A DNA stretch of 64,000 nt from CAYNFR01 sp964396595 (GTDB taxonomy: Bacteria > Bacteroidota > Bacteroidia > Chitinophagales > Saprospiraceae), in the NCBI GenBank assembly GCA_964396595.1, contig CAYNFR010000013.1:1-64000 (forward strand), in the 5' to 3' direction. Both the position numbers and the translations under genes were made by a program. Each line of letters starts with the position of its first letter. Positions within the stretch are counted from its first letter, which is position 1. Of this stretch, positions 56,708-64,000 are shown piece after piece. Below the pieces are notes generated by a model. It saw only the letters and a list, made by a program, of their open reading frames with translations, was not told the DNA's origin and made no database searches.

Positions 56708-57868
56708 CTACACCACAGTTTTATAGGTCTTATTATCGATAACTATTTTGGCGATGATCTCACGCAATATTTCAGAGGTACCACCACCTATCGGTCCGAG
56801 TCTGCTATCGCGCCACATTCGTGCGAGTGGGTATTCTTCCATATATCCGTACCCACCTAAGAATTGAAGACAATCGTACATGATTTCGTCTGACATCTTG
56901 GTGCTTTGAAGCTTGGACATGGTAGCTTCTTTAACAATATAATCACCTGCATCCATTCGTGCGACGGTGTGATAATTGAATGTTTTTATGATTTCGAGAT
57001 GTGTGGCATGATCAGCAATACGATGTCTCAATGCTTGAAATTTATTGATATGTTGACCAAATGCTTTGCGCTCGGACATATAATTCAGGGTATATTCGAG
57101 CGCATTTTCGGCGTGGGCATGTGCATTTATACCCATGATCAGTCGTTCTAATGCGAAGTGCTGCATCACATAATAAAAGCCCTGCCCCGGCTCTCCAAGT
57201 AAATGATCATCGGCTACAAAAACATTGTCGAATGATATCTCTGCGGTATCAGAAGCGCGCCATCCTAATTTATCCAATTTAGTAGCTTGAATACCGGGGT
57301 AGTTACGGTCAAGTAAGAAAATGCTCATGGCGCGGGGATTTTCGCTTCCCCCGGTTTTGGCTACTACGACTAGGTAATCGCTGTACACACCATTGGTGAT
57401 GAAAGTTTTACTTCCATTGAGAATATACCCGCCATCAACTTTAGTAGCCTGTGTCCTTATCGCAGCTACATCTGAGCCTCCGAATGGCTCTGTTATGCAT
57501 AGACATCCTATTTTTTTACCTTCAATACTCTCACGCAGATAGGTGTTTTTTATGTTTTCATTGCCTTCGGCCAATAGATGCGTCATGGCGAGATAGACAT
57601 GTGCCCATATAGCCGCTGCGAAGCCACCGGAATTTACACGTTGTAGCTCTTCAAGCAAAATGACCATATAAAACTTATCCAGATCAAGACCACCATAAAT
57701 TTCAGGATAGGAGATACCCAAGTATCCCATTTCGCCCATCTTTACGAAAATGTCCTTCGGGATACGGCCTTCGTTCTCCCACTCATCCACATGAGGTACG
57801 ACTTCTATAGTAAGAAAATCCCGCAGTCCTTCTCTAAATAGTTGATGTTCTTCAGAAAAATAGTTCAT
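56708..57868 (-). CDS. Acyl-CoA dehydrogenase, isovaleryl-/long-chain type
   Basis: A 386-residue flavoprotein. The C-terminal position of the catalytic glutamate is glycine here (GPIGGGTSEILREIIAK), and a glutamate lies in FALERLIMG, the arrangement of isovaleryl-CoA and long-chain dehydrogenases. With the next genes it would make isovaleryl-CoA dehydrogenase the best guess (inference). One base separates its stop from the carboxylase ATG. A near-consensus GACCTTTG at 57934-57927 may be the operon promoter. Confidence 0.88.
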   Translation of the reverse strand: MNYFSEEHQLFREGLRDFLTIEVVPHVDEWENEGRIPKDIFVKMGEMGYLGISYPEIYGGLDLDKFYMVILLEELQRVNSGGFAAAIWAHVYLAMTHLLAEGNENIKNTYLRESIEGKKIGCLCITEPFGGSDVAAIRTQATKVDGGYILNGSKTFITNGVYSDYLVVVAKTGGSENPRAMSIFLLDRNYPGIQATKLDKLGWRASDTAEISFDNVFVADDHLLGEPGQGFYYVMQHFALERLIMGINAHAHAENALEYTLNYMSERKAFGQHINKFQALRHRIADHATHLEIIKTFNYHTVARMDAGDYIVKEATMSKLQSTKMSDEIMYDCLQFLGGYGYMEEYPLARMWRDSRLGPIGGGTSEILREIIAKIVIDNKTYKTVV

Positions 57869-58057
57869 TTAGTCCCTTTTGTTCGATCCGATCAATTGCT
57901 ATACTGACCCTGAAAAGCTAAGTATGCAAAGGTCAGATTTATTAGCTATTCCTTGTTACAAAACGAATAAATATTCGGATAGTTGATATTTTTTAATCAG
58001 AAAGGCTTGATTCTGATTCTAAATAGGTATTATTGATTCAATTATTTACAGAACGTA

Positions 58058-58780
58058 ATGACAGCTCTTGTTGCAGAATTTATAGGTACCGCAGTATTGG
58101 TTTTACTTGGAAATGGGGTAGTGGCCAATGTGGTATTACCCAAGACATACGGGAACAACGGAGGCGTAATCGCGATCACGTGGGCTTGGGCGATGGCTGT
58201 GTTCGTAGGAGTAATTATATCCGGCAATAGCAGTGGCGCCCACATTAATCCTGCAGTGACGATAGGTTTAAGTGTAGCTGGCTTATTCGAATGGTCTCAT
58301 GCGCTGGGATATATCTCCGCTCAATTGGCAGGAGGAATATTCGGAGGAGCACTTGTGTTTTTCATCTATCGATCGCATTACGAAGCGTCCGACGATCCTG
58401 ATGCTAAACGCGCTACGTTTTGTACCTCACCGGCAATACCCAATACAGCAAGGAACTTACTCAGTGAGATCATCGGTACATTTGTTTTAATCTATGCTAT
58501 TTATCATATCACAGGGGCTAAAGTGGGTGATACGCATGCCTCATTGGGTTCGCTGGATGCATTGCCGGTGGCATTGGTGGTGCTGGGGATAGGTCTTAGT
58601 CTTGGTGGTACAACAGGTTATGCCATCAACCCGGCAAGAGACCTGGGGCCTAGAATTGCTCATTATTTGTTACCTATTCCTAGTAAAGGAAGCAGTAACT
58701 GGTCATATTCGTGGATACCAGTCGTCGGGCCTATACTCGGAGCACTTATTGCGGCTGCAGTATTTATGAGCATAGGCTAG
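58058..58780 (+). CDS. Aquaglyceroporin (MIP family)
   Basis: A 240-residue channel with six helices and two NPA loops: HINPAVTIGL and AINPARDLGPR. The aspartate after NPAR in the second loop is the mark of the glycerol-conducting GlpF branch. No glpK or glpD is adjacent. It is divergent from the catabolic operon. The 209 bases downstream hold no gene I can support. Confidence 0.93.
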   Translation: MTALVAEFIGTAVLVLLGNGVVANVVLPKTYGNNGGVIAITWAWAMAVFVGVIISGNSSGAHINPAVTIGLSVAGLFEWSHALGYISAQLAGGIFGGALVFFIYRSHYEASDDPDAKRATFCTSPAIPNTARNLLSEIIGTFVLIYAIYHITGAKVGDTHASLGSLDALPVALVVLGIGLSLGGTTGYAINPARDLGPRIAHYLLPIPSKGSSNWSYSWIPVVGPILGALIAAAVFMSIG

Positions 58781-58989
58781 TATTGTATCAATGCTTAAAC
58801 GACAGGTAAGTCGGCAGCAGATACGTTTCGCAGCTATACGCAGGCAGGGATTTTAAGCTCTGAACTTCCTATGAAGAACTGTATTTTACATTTGGCATTT
58901 TGCTGTCCTGCGAAGCACGAATTGAAAATAAGCGAAGTTAAAACCCCGCTTGGGTATAGCTGATGAGCGGCTTGTGTTTTTACTATCAC

Positions 58990-60246
58990 TTAGTTTATTA
59001 TCATATCGTATAGCATATCTATGTTGCTTTCAGCTTTCAGCTTTTCACTTATCATCGTAGCATTGGTTTTATAGCTTGAGTTATTCATCAAGTCAAGCAA
59101 TTTAAATTCAAACTTTTCTTTAGAAAGTTTTTTGATGGATATGCCCTCCGGTCCCAAACGCAAATCCGAAATAGTCTTACTCCAATAGGGTTGGTCTAAA
59201 ATGTGGTACACTACTAGACTTGGACATCCATACTTTAATGCGGTATGTGTAGTTCCTGCTCCTCCGTGATGGATAACTGCATACATTTTGGAGAATATCC
59301 AGTCGTAAGGGATATTCTTTACAAAAAGAATGTTTTCGGGATACTCGTCTATTTTCTCCAGACCTCCCCATGAAGTATTTATGATTGCAGGTATTTGATG
59401 CTTTTTCAATACATCAACAATAATGCGGGTCTTTTCCTTGGGATTTGAATTAGACATACTCCCAAAAGTGATGAAAACAATTTTTTCGTGTCCTTCCAAA
59501 AACCTTGTCAGATCTTCGTCAGGTTGCCAGTTAATCGTTTTGTCCCGCTCGTAATAGCCCACGACCTGTGCTTGTTCTGGCCAATATTCTGGACGGGGGA
59601 ACAGTGATGGCGAAATAGTATAAAATGTCTTTTCATTTTCAAGCATAGCTTTTTTGATAGCCGAGACTGTAATTTTTATTCCACTATAATCTTGGCAATA
59701 TTGCTTTGAAATCCTTTTTATCACGATGGCCTTTATGGTGTTGATTGCCCAAAAACTTAGCCTGTTCAGTAACTTGCCATAATTTCTTCCTAACGGAGTT
59801 AAATGATCAATAGGATGCATCATAAAGGGTATGGGACTTACCATTATTGATTTTGTGGGATTAGCCATTCCCCAAACAAGCGAATAATTACACTTGGGAT
59901 GATAGATGATTCTGTCAGGACTTTCTTCTAATTGGATACGGTGTTGTAGGGCGACCATTTTTTTTGATATTTTAATTCCTTCCTTTGACATTTTTATTAA
60001 GTATCCCAGTCGCCTAAAAATTGACCCTTGCCCTCCCATAAACTTTTTTGCTTCTTCACCGTCCAGCAATTCCAAGAACTCCTTATCAAATCCTTTGAAG
60101 GGAATGCCTATTTCCTCAACTGTTTCTCTGAATTGTTCAGGAAAAACACAAAGCACATCCCACTTTTTACTAATCAATATCTGTCCGATGGCTAAGAATG
60201 GTTCAATATCACCTCTTGTACCTATTGAGAATAAAATTACCTTCAT
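58990..60246 (-). CDS. UDP-glycosyltransferase (GT1, sterol/lipid glucosyltransferase-like)
   Basis: A 418-residue GT-B enzyme. The N-terminus MKVILFSIGTRGDIEPFLAIG and the C-terminal donor site IHHGGAGTTHTALKYGCPSLV with LDQPYWSKTI are those of the sterol 3-beta-glucosyltransferase/macrolide glycosyltransferase group. The acceptor is unknown; a sterol-like lipid or a carotenoid is possible given a CrtZ-like gene 3 kb away (weak). It stands in the accessory segment with the restriction remnants. Confidence 0.88.
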   Translation of the reverse strand: MKVILFSIGTRGDIEPFLAIGQILISKKWDVLCVFPEQFRETVEEIGIPFKGFDKEFLELLDGEEAKKFMGGQGSIFRRLGYLIKMSKEGIKISKKMVALQHRIQLEESPDRIIYHPKCNYSLVWGMANPTKSIMVSPIPFMMHPIDHLTPLGRNYGKLLNRLSFWAINTIKAIVIKRISKQYCQDYSGIKITVSAIKKAMLENEKTFYTISPSLFPRPEYWPEQAQVVGYYERDKTINWQPDEDLTRFLEGHEKIVFITFGSMSNSNPKEKTRIIVDVLKKHQIPAIINTSWGGLEKIDEYPENILFVKNIPYDWIFSKMYAVIHHGGAGTTHTALKYGCPSLVVYHILDQPYWSKTISDLRLGPEGISIKKLSKEKFEFKLLDLMNNSSYKTNATMISEKLKAESNIDMLYDMIIN

Positions 60247-60408
60247 ATCTTATGCTTCCTGTTTTTTATAAAATGAAGCGTAAAACCCACAAGTCTTGAA
60301 CCTGTGGGATGTAAACGACAAATATTTTTTTTGTTTCAAATATAATATGTATTTTAGTGTAGACAGTATAAGACATAGAAACCTCGTCAGGATCTTGCTT
60401 GAACGCGT

Positions 60409-60957
60409 ATGTTAGTCTCAGCTGTACATTATGGTGATATTCACACAAAATTTTCTACTTTGTTTGATATTACTAATGAAAATGTCCCATTTATAAATCC
60501 TGAGGTTCAAATTGATAGAATAAGAGAAGAATGTTATTGCATTGAAGGCGATATAATTTTTGCAGATGCTTCAGAAGATTTGAATGATGTGGGGAAAAGT
60601 ATAGAGATTGTTAATCTAAATGGAGAGAAATTACTTTCTGGGCTTCATACTTTAATGGCCAGACAAATAGAAACTAAAATTAATATAGGGTTTGGTGGAT
60701 ATTTATTTAAATCTGATTTTGTCAGAAAGCAAATTCAAAGAGAAGCTCAAGGTGCTAAAGTTTTGGGGATTTCTGCAGGACGAATTTCAAATATCAAGAT
60801 TTCATATCCCCAAAACCCAAAAGAACAACAAAAAATCGCTTCTTGTCTCTCGTCATTAGATGCTCTTATCACGGCACAGGCGGAGAAAATAGCGCAATTG
60901 CAGCAGCATAAAAAGGGATTGATGCAGGGTTTGTTTCCTACGGTATCAGATAGATAA
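60409..60957 (+). pseudogene. hsdS remnant: C-terminal half of a type I restriction specificity subunit
   Basis: 182 codons. It opens inside the second target-recognition domain (HYGDIHTKFSTLFDITNENVPFINP; GFGGYLFKSDFVRKQIQREAQG) and ends with the conserved coiled-coil region NPKEQQKIASCLSSLDALI and QLQQHKKGLMQGLFP. The first recognition domain and the central conserved region are absent, and a stop lies just upstream, so this is a truncated gene. Its stop overlaps the ATG of the next gene (TAATG). Confidence 0.85.
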
Positions 60958-61597
60958 TGGATAAATTTAAAAACAAATATCGCATTTCTTCAACCCGTTT
61001 GCAAAATTGGGATTACCGATGGACAGGTGCCTATTTTATTACCATTTGTAACCAAAACAGGGAACATTATTTTGGTGAAATTACGGATGGGAAAATGCAA
61101 TTGTCAAACGTGGGGGTTATTGCCGATATTTTATGGCACCAAATCCCACATCACCATCGAAATGTGGAATTAGGGGCATTTGTGGTTATGCCCAACCATA
61201 TTCACGGTATTTTGATAATCAATGATAATAATGACGATAACGATAACGATATCGATATCGATATCGATATCGATAACGTAGAGANNNNNNNNNNGAGACG
61301 TTGCATGCAACGTCTCTACAACAACAACAACAACAAAACACGGAAAAACCCGATAATCAATTCAACGAACAGATGTCAAAAATTTCCCCAAAATCAAATT
61401 CAATTTCTGTTATCATACGTTCCTATAAATCTGCCGTAACCAAACACGCCAACCGTTTAGGATTTGAATTTCAATGGCAATCCCGGTTTCACGACCACAT
61501 TATTCGTGATGATAAATCGTTTCAAACCATTTCAAATTACATCATAAACAACCCTGCCAATTGGCAAGATGATAAATTTTACAGCAAAGAATTATGA
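60957..61597 (+). CDS. RAYT / IS200-like HUH transposase, interrupted by a scaffold gap
   Basis: Single-strand DNA transposase of the REP-associated tyrosine (Y1) type. The N-terminal part has RWTGAYFITICNQNREHYFG and the HUH motif VVMPNHIHGILI; the C-terminal part (other frame) has LGFEFQWQSRFHDHIIRD and the catalytic tyrosine in ISNYIINNPANW. The two halves are out of frame only because of the 10 N: removing the N and one copy of the duplicated GAGA (14 bases) restores one frame of 208 codons. Low-complexity linkers flank the gap (NDNDIDIDIDIDN before, QQQQQQ after). Start and stop overlap both hsd remnants. Confidence 0.8.
61229..61280 (+). repeat. GATAAC/GATATC microsatellite inside the transposase gene
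   Basis: Six-base units (gataac, gatatc) repeated about six times, encoding alternating asparagine/aspartate and isoleucine/aspartate. A CAA run follows beyond the palindrome. Unit number may vary between cells and is a likely cause of the assembly break. Confidence 0.7.
61281..61319. repeat. 28-bp palindrome containing the scaffold gap
   Basis: GAGACGTTGCA and its exact reverse complement lie at 61295-61316, extended by TAC to 61319. Ten N lie at 61285-61294, preceded by GTAGAGA. The left contig ends and the right contig begins with GAGA; merging them gives a perfect 28-bp palindrome. It is read in frame as V-E-T-L-H-A-T-S-L. Confidence 0.8.
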
Positions 61598-61743
61598 CAC
61601 ATAAAGACCAAACAGTACAGACGCAAAATTTTGCGTCTCTCGGCAAAACCCTTTGGGATATCGCAGATATCTCAAAACAAACGCGTGATTTTTTGTACGA
61701 TAGAGCTCAACATATAGCTAGGCTGTTTGGCCACCGTCAATAG
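61594..61743 (+). pseudogene. hsdM remnant: first codons of a type I DNA methyltransferase
   Basis: 49 codons starting in ATGA overlap with the transposase stop. Residues 1-24 (MTHKDQTVQTQ, then SLGKTLWDIAD) match the usual HsdM N-terminus, where SLGKTLWxIAD precedes the conserved helical domain. After about residue 25 the similarity ends, and the frame runs into the opposite-strand SDR gene, so the gene was cut off here by a deletion or rearrangement. A second palindrome (61619-61638) lies in its first codons. Confidence 0.6.
61619..61638. repeat. 20-bp perfect palindrome AGACGCAAAA and complement
   Basis: Centre at 61628/61629. Shares the flanks GTAnAGACG and CGTCTCT with the palindrome at 61281-61319 but has a different core. 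It encodes V-Q-T-Q-N-F-A-S-L in the hsdM remnant, in the same codon phase as the first. Confidence 0.8.
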
Positions 61744-62473
61744 GCATCGCCATTCCGGTGATAAACGAACTCTCGTCGCTTGAAAGCCATAAGATGGCAT
61801 TGATGATGTCAGATACTTCTCCATAGCGTCCCAGAGGTATAGTTCTAACGAGCTTTTCGCGCAATCCGTCTTTCGAATCGAAGAGCATTTCGAGTAAAGG
61901 CGTATTAGTGAATACCGGACAGATGGCATTAATGCGAATGCCTTGTCTGGCGTACTCGAGTGCGGCTGTTTTTGTCATGCCGACGACTGCATGCTTAGAT
62001 GCTACATAAGCTAGCTGATTAGCTAAGCCGCGCAGCCCCGCTATAGAAGCGACATTAATGATATTGCCTTGGCTGGTTTCTGCCATATGGGAGAGTTGTT
62101 CTTTCATACAGTAGAAAAGTCCAGTCTGGTTGACTTTTACGACTGTGTCCCAATCATCAAGTGTATGCTGAGCTGTTTTTAAACTACTTTTAGCTCCTAT
62201 ACCTGCATTGTTGAGCGCTATATCTATTTTTCCGAATCTGTTTACTGTCCCTTTGATAGAGTTTTTCACTTGATCATAATCAGCGACATTGGCGTGAATG
62301 AATATAGATTCAGCTCCACTCTCATGGACTAATTGTTGCGTTATCAATGCAGCTTCGTCATTTATATCAATCAGAGATATTTTCGCTCCTCGACGAGCAT
62401 ACTCTATAGCGGCAGCTCTCCCAATGCCGGAAGATGCACCTGTGATATAAACTACCTTGTCTGTAAAATTCAT
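61718..62473 (-). CDS. Short-chain dehydrogenase/reductase
   Basis: A 251-residue NAD(P)-dependent oxidoreductase. The cofactor motif is TGASSGIG, then NNAG; the catalytic serine is in INVASIAGLRG and the YxxxK pair in YVASKHAVVG. The C-terminus ITGMAMPIDGGQTA is typical. ATG 62473 fits the family; the upstream frame overlaps the MaoC gene. With the MaoC hydratase, 20 bases upstream, it could act on 3-hydroxyacyl-CoA (inference). Confidence 0.9.
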   Translation of the reverse strand: MNFTDKVVYITGASSGIGRAAAIEYARRGAKISLIDINDEAALITQQLVHESGAESIFIHANVADYDQVKNSIKGTVNRFGKIDIALNNAGIGAKSSLKTAQHTLDDWDTVVKVNQTGLFYCMKEQLSHMAETSQGNIINVASIAGLRGLANQLAYVASKHAVVGMTKTAALEYARQGIRINAICPVFTNTPLLEMLFDSKDGLREKLVRTIPLGRYGEVSDIINAILWLSSDESSFITGMAMPIDGGQTA

Positions 62474-62493
62474 GTATATTTTTTTTCGGGCTG

Positions 62494-62961
62494 TTATTCG
62501 AACATCAAGGATATCATCTCTGCGACGCATGCAGGCTTTTTGGTATCTTTTATCTCTACGGTACACAGCCAAGTGACTTTGATTCCTGCCGGTTCGTATG
62601 GTTCTATGTCAGCTATTCTGATTTTGGCTCGTAATTGTGCACCGACAGGGACGTGATGCGGGAATCTTACCTTGTTTACCCCATAGTTTACGCCCATTCT
62701 CACCGATTTCACTTCGATCAAATCTTCGATGAACTTGGGCAACAATGACAATGAAAAGAATCCATGTGCGATAGCTGCTCCGAAAGGGGACTCTCGTCTT
62801 GCTCTTTCCGGATCCACATGTATCCACTGATGATCCTTTGTAGCATCTGCGAAACTGTTAACTAGTTCTTGTGTCACTGTAAACCACTCCTCGCTTATAA
62901 ATTCTGTCGATCTTTCAGACGTGAGCATCTCTGCGACATCTGTAAAAGTATGTAGCGCCAT
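62494..62961 (-). CDS. MaoC-family (R)-enoyl-CoA hydratase
   Basis: A 155-residue hotdog-fold hydratase. The catalytic motif is FADATKDHQWIHVDPERA (aspartate and histidine), followed by SPFGAAIAHGFFSLSLLP. It hydrates trans-2-enoyl-CoA to (R)-3-hydroxyacyl-CoA; acyl chain length unknown. The SDR reductase follows in the same operon. Confidence 0.9.
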   Translation of the reverse strand: MALHTFTDVAEMLTSERSTEFISEEWFTVTQELVNSFADATKDHQWIHVDPERARRESPFGAAIAHGFFSLSLLPKFIEDLIEVKSVRMGVNYGVNKVRFPHHVPVGAQLRAKIRIADIEPYEPAGIKVTWLCTVEIKDTKKPACVAEMISLMFE

Positions 62962-63134
62962 AAGTAAAGGTTTATTATTGTTATTGTGATAACAACTGGT
63001 AGAATCTTTCCTGCCGCCAGTTAATATCTTTAAGCAAGGATAATGAAAATACGATTAATTAGTGTTGAAGGTACTTAGTCAATCGCTCTGAATAATTGTC
63101 GAAATATGGAAGAAGGTGCTTTGTGTCACCCATT

Positions 63135-63599
63135 CTATGCTTTCGAGTAGTATTTTTTATCCACAACTAATAGTCCGAATGATTCACAATCTTCCTTTGA
63201 ATGTTTTGCGTGATGCGCACCGTGAGCTCTGAGGATTGCCCTGGAGTAAGTGCTATCAAGTTGCTTAAACCACCGGAATCGTTGATGGATATAGACATCA
63301 TGTATAAGAAAGTAAGTAAGTCCGTAGAGCGAAATCCCTATACCTACAAACAACAACCAGCGATAATCAGCATAAAGTGATCCTAACATATAGGATGCAG
63401 CACTTGGTATTGCAAAGACCAGGAAAAAGCGATCATTTTTTTCCCAGAATCCTGTTTTTTCATATTTAGGTTTGTGGTGATCTTCGTGCCAACTCCACAG
63501 CCAGCCATGCATCAGATATTTGTGTGATGCCCAGGCTACAAACTCCATGATGGTATATGTAATTATAATAACACCGATGTAAAACAGAACTGTATTCAT
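63135..63599 (-). CDS. crtZ: CrtZ-like beta-carotene hydroxylase (sterol desaturase superfamily)
   Basis: A 154-residue di-iron membrane enzyme. The histidine boxes are HKYLMHG, HEDHHKPKYE, HDVYIHQRF and HGAHHAKH, the pattern and length of CrtZ, which adds the 3-hydroxyls of zeaxanthin. ATG 63599 follows a near-consensus -7 box (AATATTTG). No other carotenoid gene is in the window. Confidence 0.88.
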   Translation of the reverse strand: MNTVLFYIGVIIITYTIMEFVAWASHKYLMHGWLWSWHEDHHKPKYEKTGFWEKNDRFFLVFAIPSAASYMLGSLYADYRWLLFVGIGISLYGLTYFLIHDVYIHQRFRWFKQLDSTYSRAILRAHGAHHAKHSKEDCESFGLLVVDKKYYSKA

Positions 63600-63666
63600 A
63601 ATAGTCTATTGAATGGTAATCAAGATTTAAAACAGTTTTTGCTTCGTAAAGATGCAAATATTGGGA

Positions 63667-64000
63667 TTAATCTTCAAGTAATACTCTGTTAGACTGCGTA
63701 TTAAATTCATATCGAATCAATGGCAGTTCGACAAAAAAGGAACATCCTAGATTCGGTTCTGAGTCAAAGTATATGGTGCCACCCATCGAATCAATAATAT
63801 TGGCAGATATCGCAAGCCCCAATCCCGAACCGCTTGTTTTGGTCGTAAAGCGTGGTTTGAATATTAGTTTTTGTTCGTCCTTGGAGATCCCGCATCCATT
63901 ATCTTTTACTTGAATAATGGCTTTGTTTCCATCCTTCCATAGTCGAAGTTCGATTATTCCTTTGCGTCCTTCCGGAATAGCTTGTATGGAGTTTTTTACA
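63667..64000 (-). CDS. Sensor histidine kinase, C-terminal ATPase domain (partial)
   Basis: Open past the right edge; the last 110 residues remain. The N box is cut at VKNSIQAIPEG, the G1 box is DNGCGIS, and the F/G2 boxes are FTTKTSGSGLGLAIS, followed by GGTIYFDSEPNLGCSFFVELP. This is an HATPase domain of an NtrB-like kinase. The sensor part and any partner lie outside the window. Confidence 0.88.
   Translation of the reverse strand, partial: VKNSIQAIPEGRKGIIELRLWKDGNKAIIQVKDNGCGISKDEQKLIFKPRFTTKTSGSGLGLAISANIIDSMGGTIYFDSEPNLGCSFFVELPLIRYEFNTQSNRVLLED

Noticed and set aside
60409..61743. Working type I restriction-modification system
   Set aside because: hsdS is half missing, hsdM has only its first codons, and hsdR is absent.

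Overview
The window looks like a draft or metagenome-derived contig from a member of the Bacteroidota, probably near the Saprospiria/Chitinophagia (inference). The evidence is a type IX secretion (T9SS) regulator PorX, two large surface proteins ending in the gliding-motility (CHU_C, type B) sorting domain, promoters matching the Bacteroidota TTG/TAnnTTTG pattern rather than the sigma-70 form, A-rich leaders with few Shine-Dalgarno sites, and a trigger factor whose prolyl-isomerase domain is degenerate. An internal run of 10 N shows the contig was scaffolded.

Layout. 1-5.5 kb: tail of an Avd-like four-helix-bundle gene, tilS, two tandem paralogous lipoproteins, mltG, a short repeat cluster, a small membrane ORF, an unknown lipoprotein and rpmI-rplT. 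5.6-14.1 kb: kdsA with a FAD-dependent oxidoreductase, a GT2 glycosyltransferase, a histidine phosphatase, purA, a Fur-family regulator and a RelA/SpoT enzyme. 14.3-20 kb: tRNA-Leu, tig, clpP, clpX, truA and glyA. 20-33.2 kb, envelope and T9SS: a 23-residue-repeat OmpA protein, an HD hydrolase, porX, tatC, a Ca2+/Na+ antiporter, a LamG-CHU_C protein, a DUF1573 lipoprotein and a 1201-residue cohesin/SprB-repeat protein. 33.5-43.3 kb: thioredoxin-SPOR protein, fabH-efp-accB-accC-ABC transporter, a possible type A T9SS cargo, a PLP enzyme, purN and an unknown anchored protein. 43.6-52.9 kb: purL, tRNA-Arg, sterol desaturase family protein, M23 peptidase and alaS. 53-58.8 kb: a leucine/acyl-CoA catabolic operon (two acyl-CoA dehydrogenases, a methylcrotonyl-CoA carboxylase beta-type subunit, HMG-CoA lyase) and an aquaglyceroporin. 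59-61.7 kb: accessory island with a UDP-glycosyltransferase and the remains of a type I restriction-modification operon carrying a RAYT (HUH) transposase. 61.7-64 kb: SDR reductase, MaoC hydratase, CrtZ-like hydroxylase and the end of a sensor histidine kinase.

The most unusual region is 60.4-61.75 kb. A RAYT transposase sits between an hsdS remnant and an hsdM remnant, with overlapping start and stop codons on both sides. Two related palindromes, one inside the transposase gene and one inside the hsdM remnant, are read in the same codon phase and encode V-[EQ]-T-x4-S-L. The scaffold gap falls in the first palindrome. Merging the 4-base overlap of the two contig ends restores both a perfect 28-bp palindrome and one continuous 208-codon transposase frame. 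This resembles a palindromic element that spreads through coding sequence while staying in frame. The second notable item is the OmpA protein, whose OmpA domain lies inside an array of 23-residue repeats.

All identifications come from reading motifs and comparing with remembered families; no database search was run.
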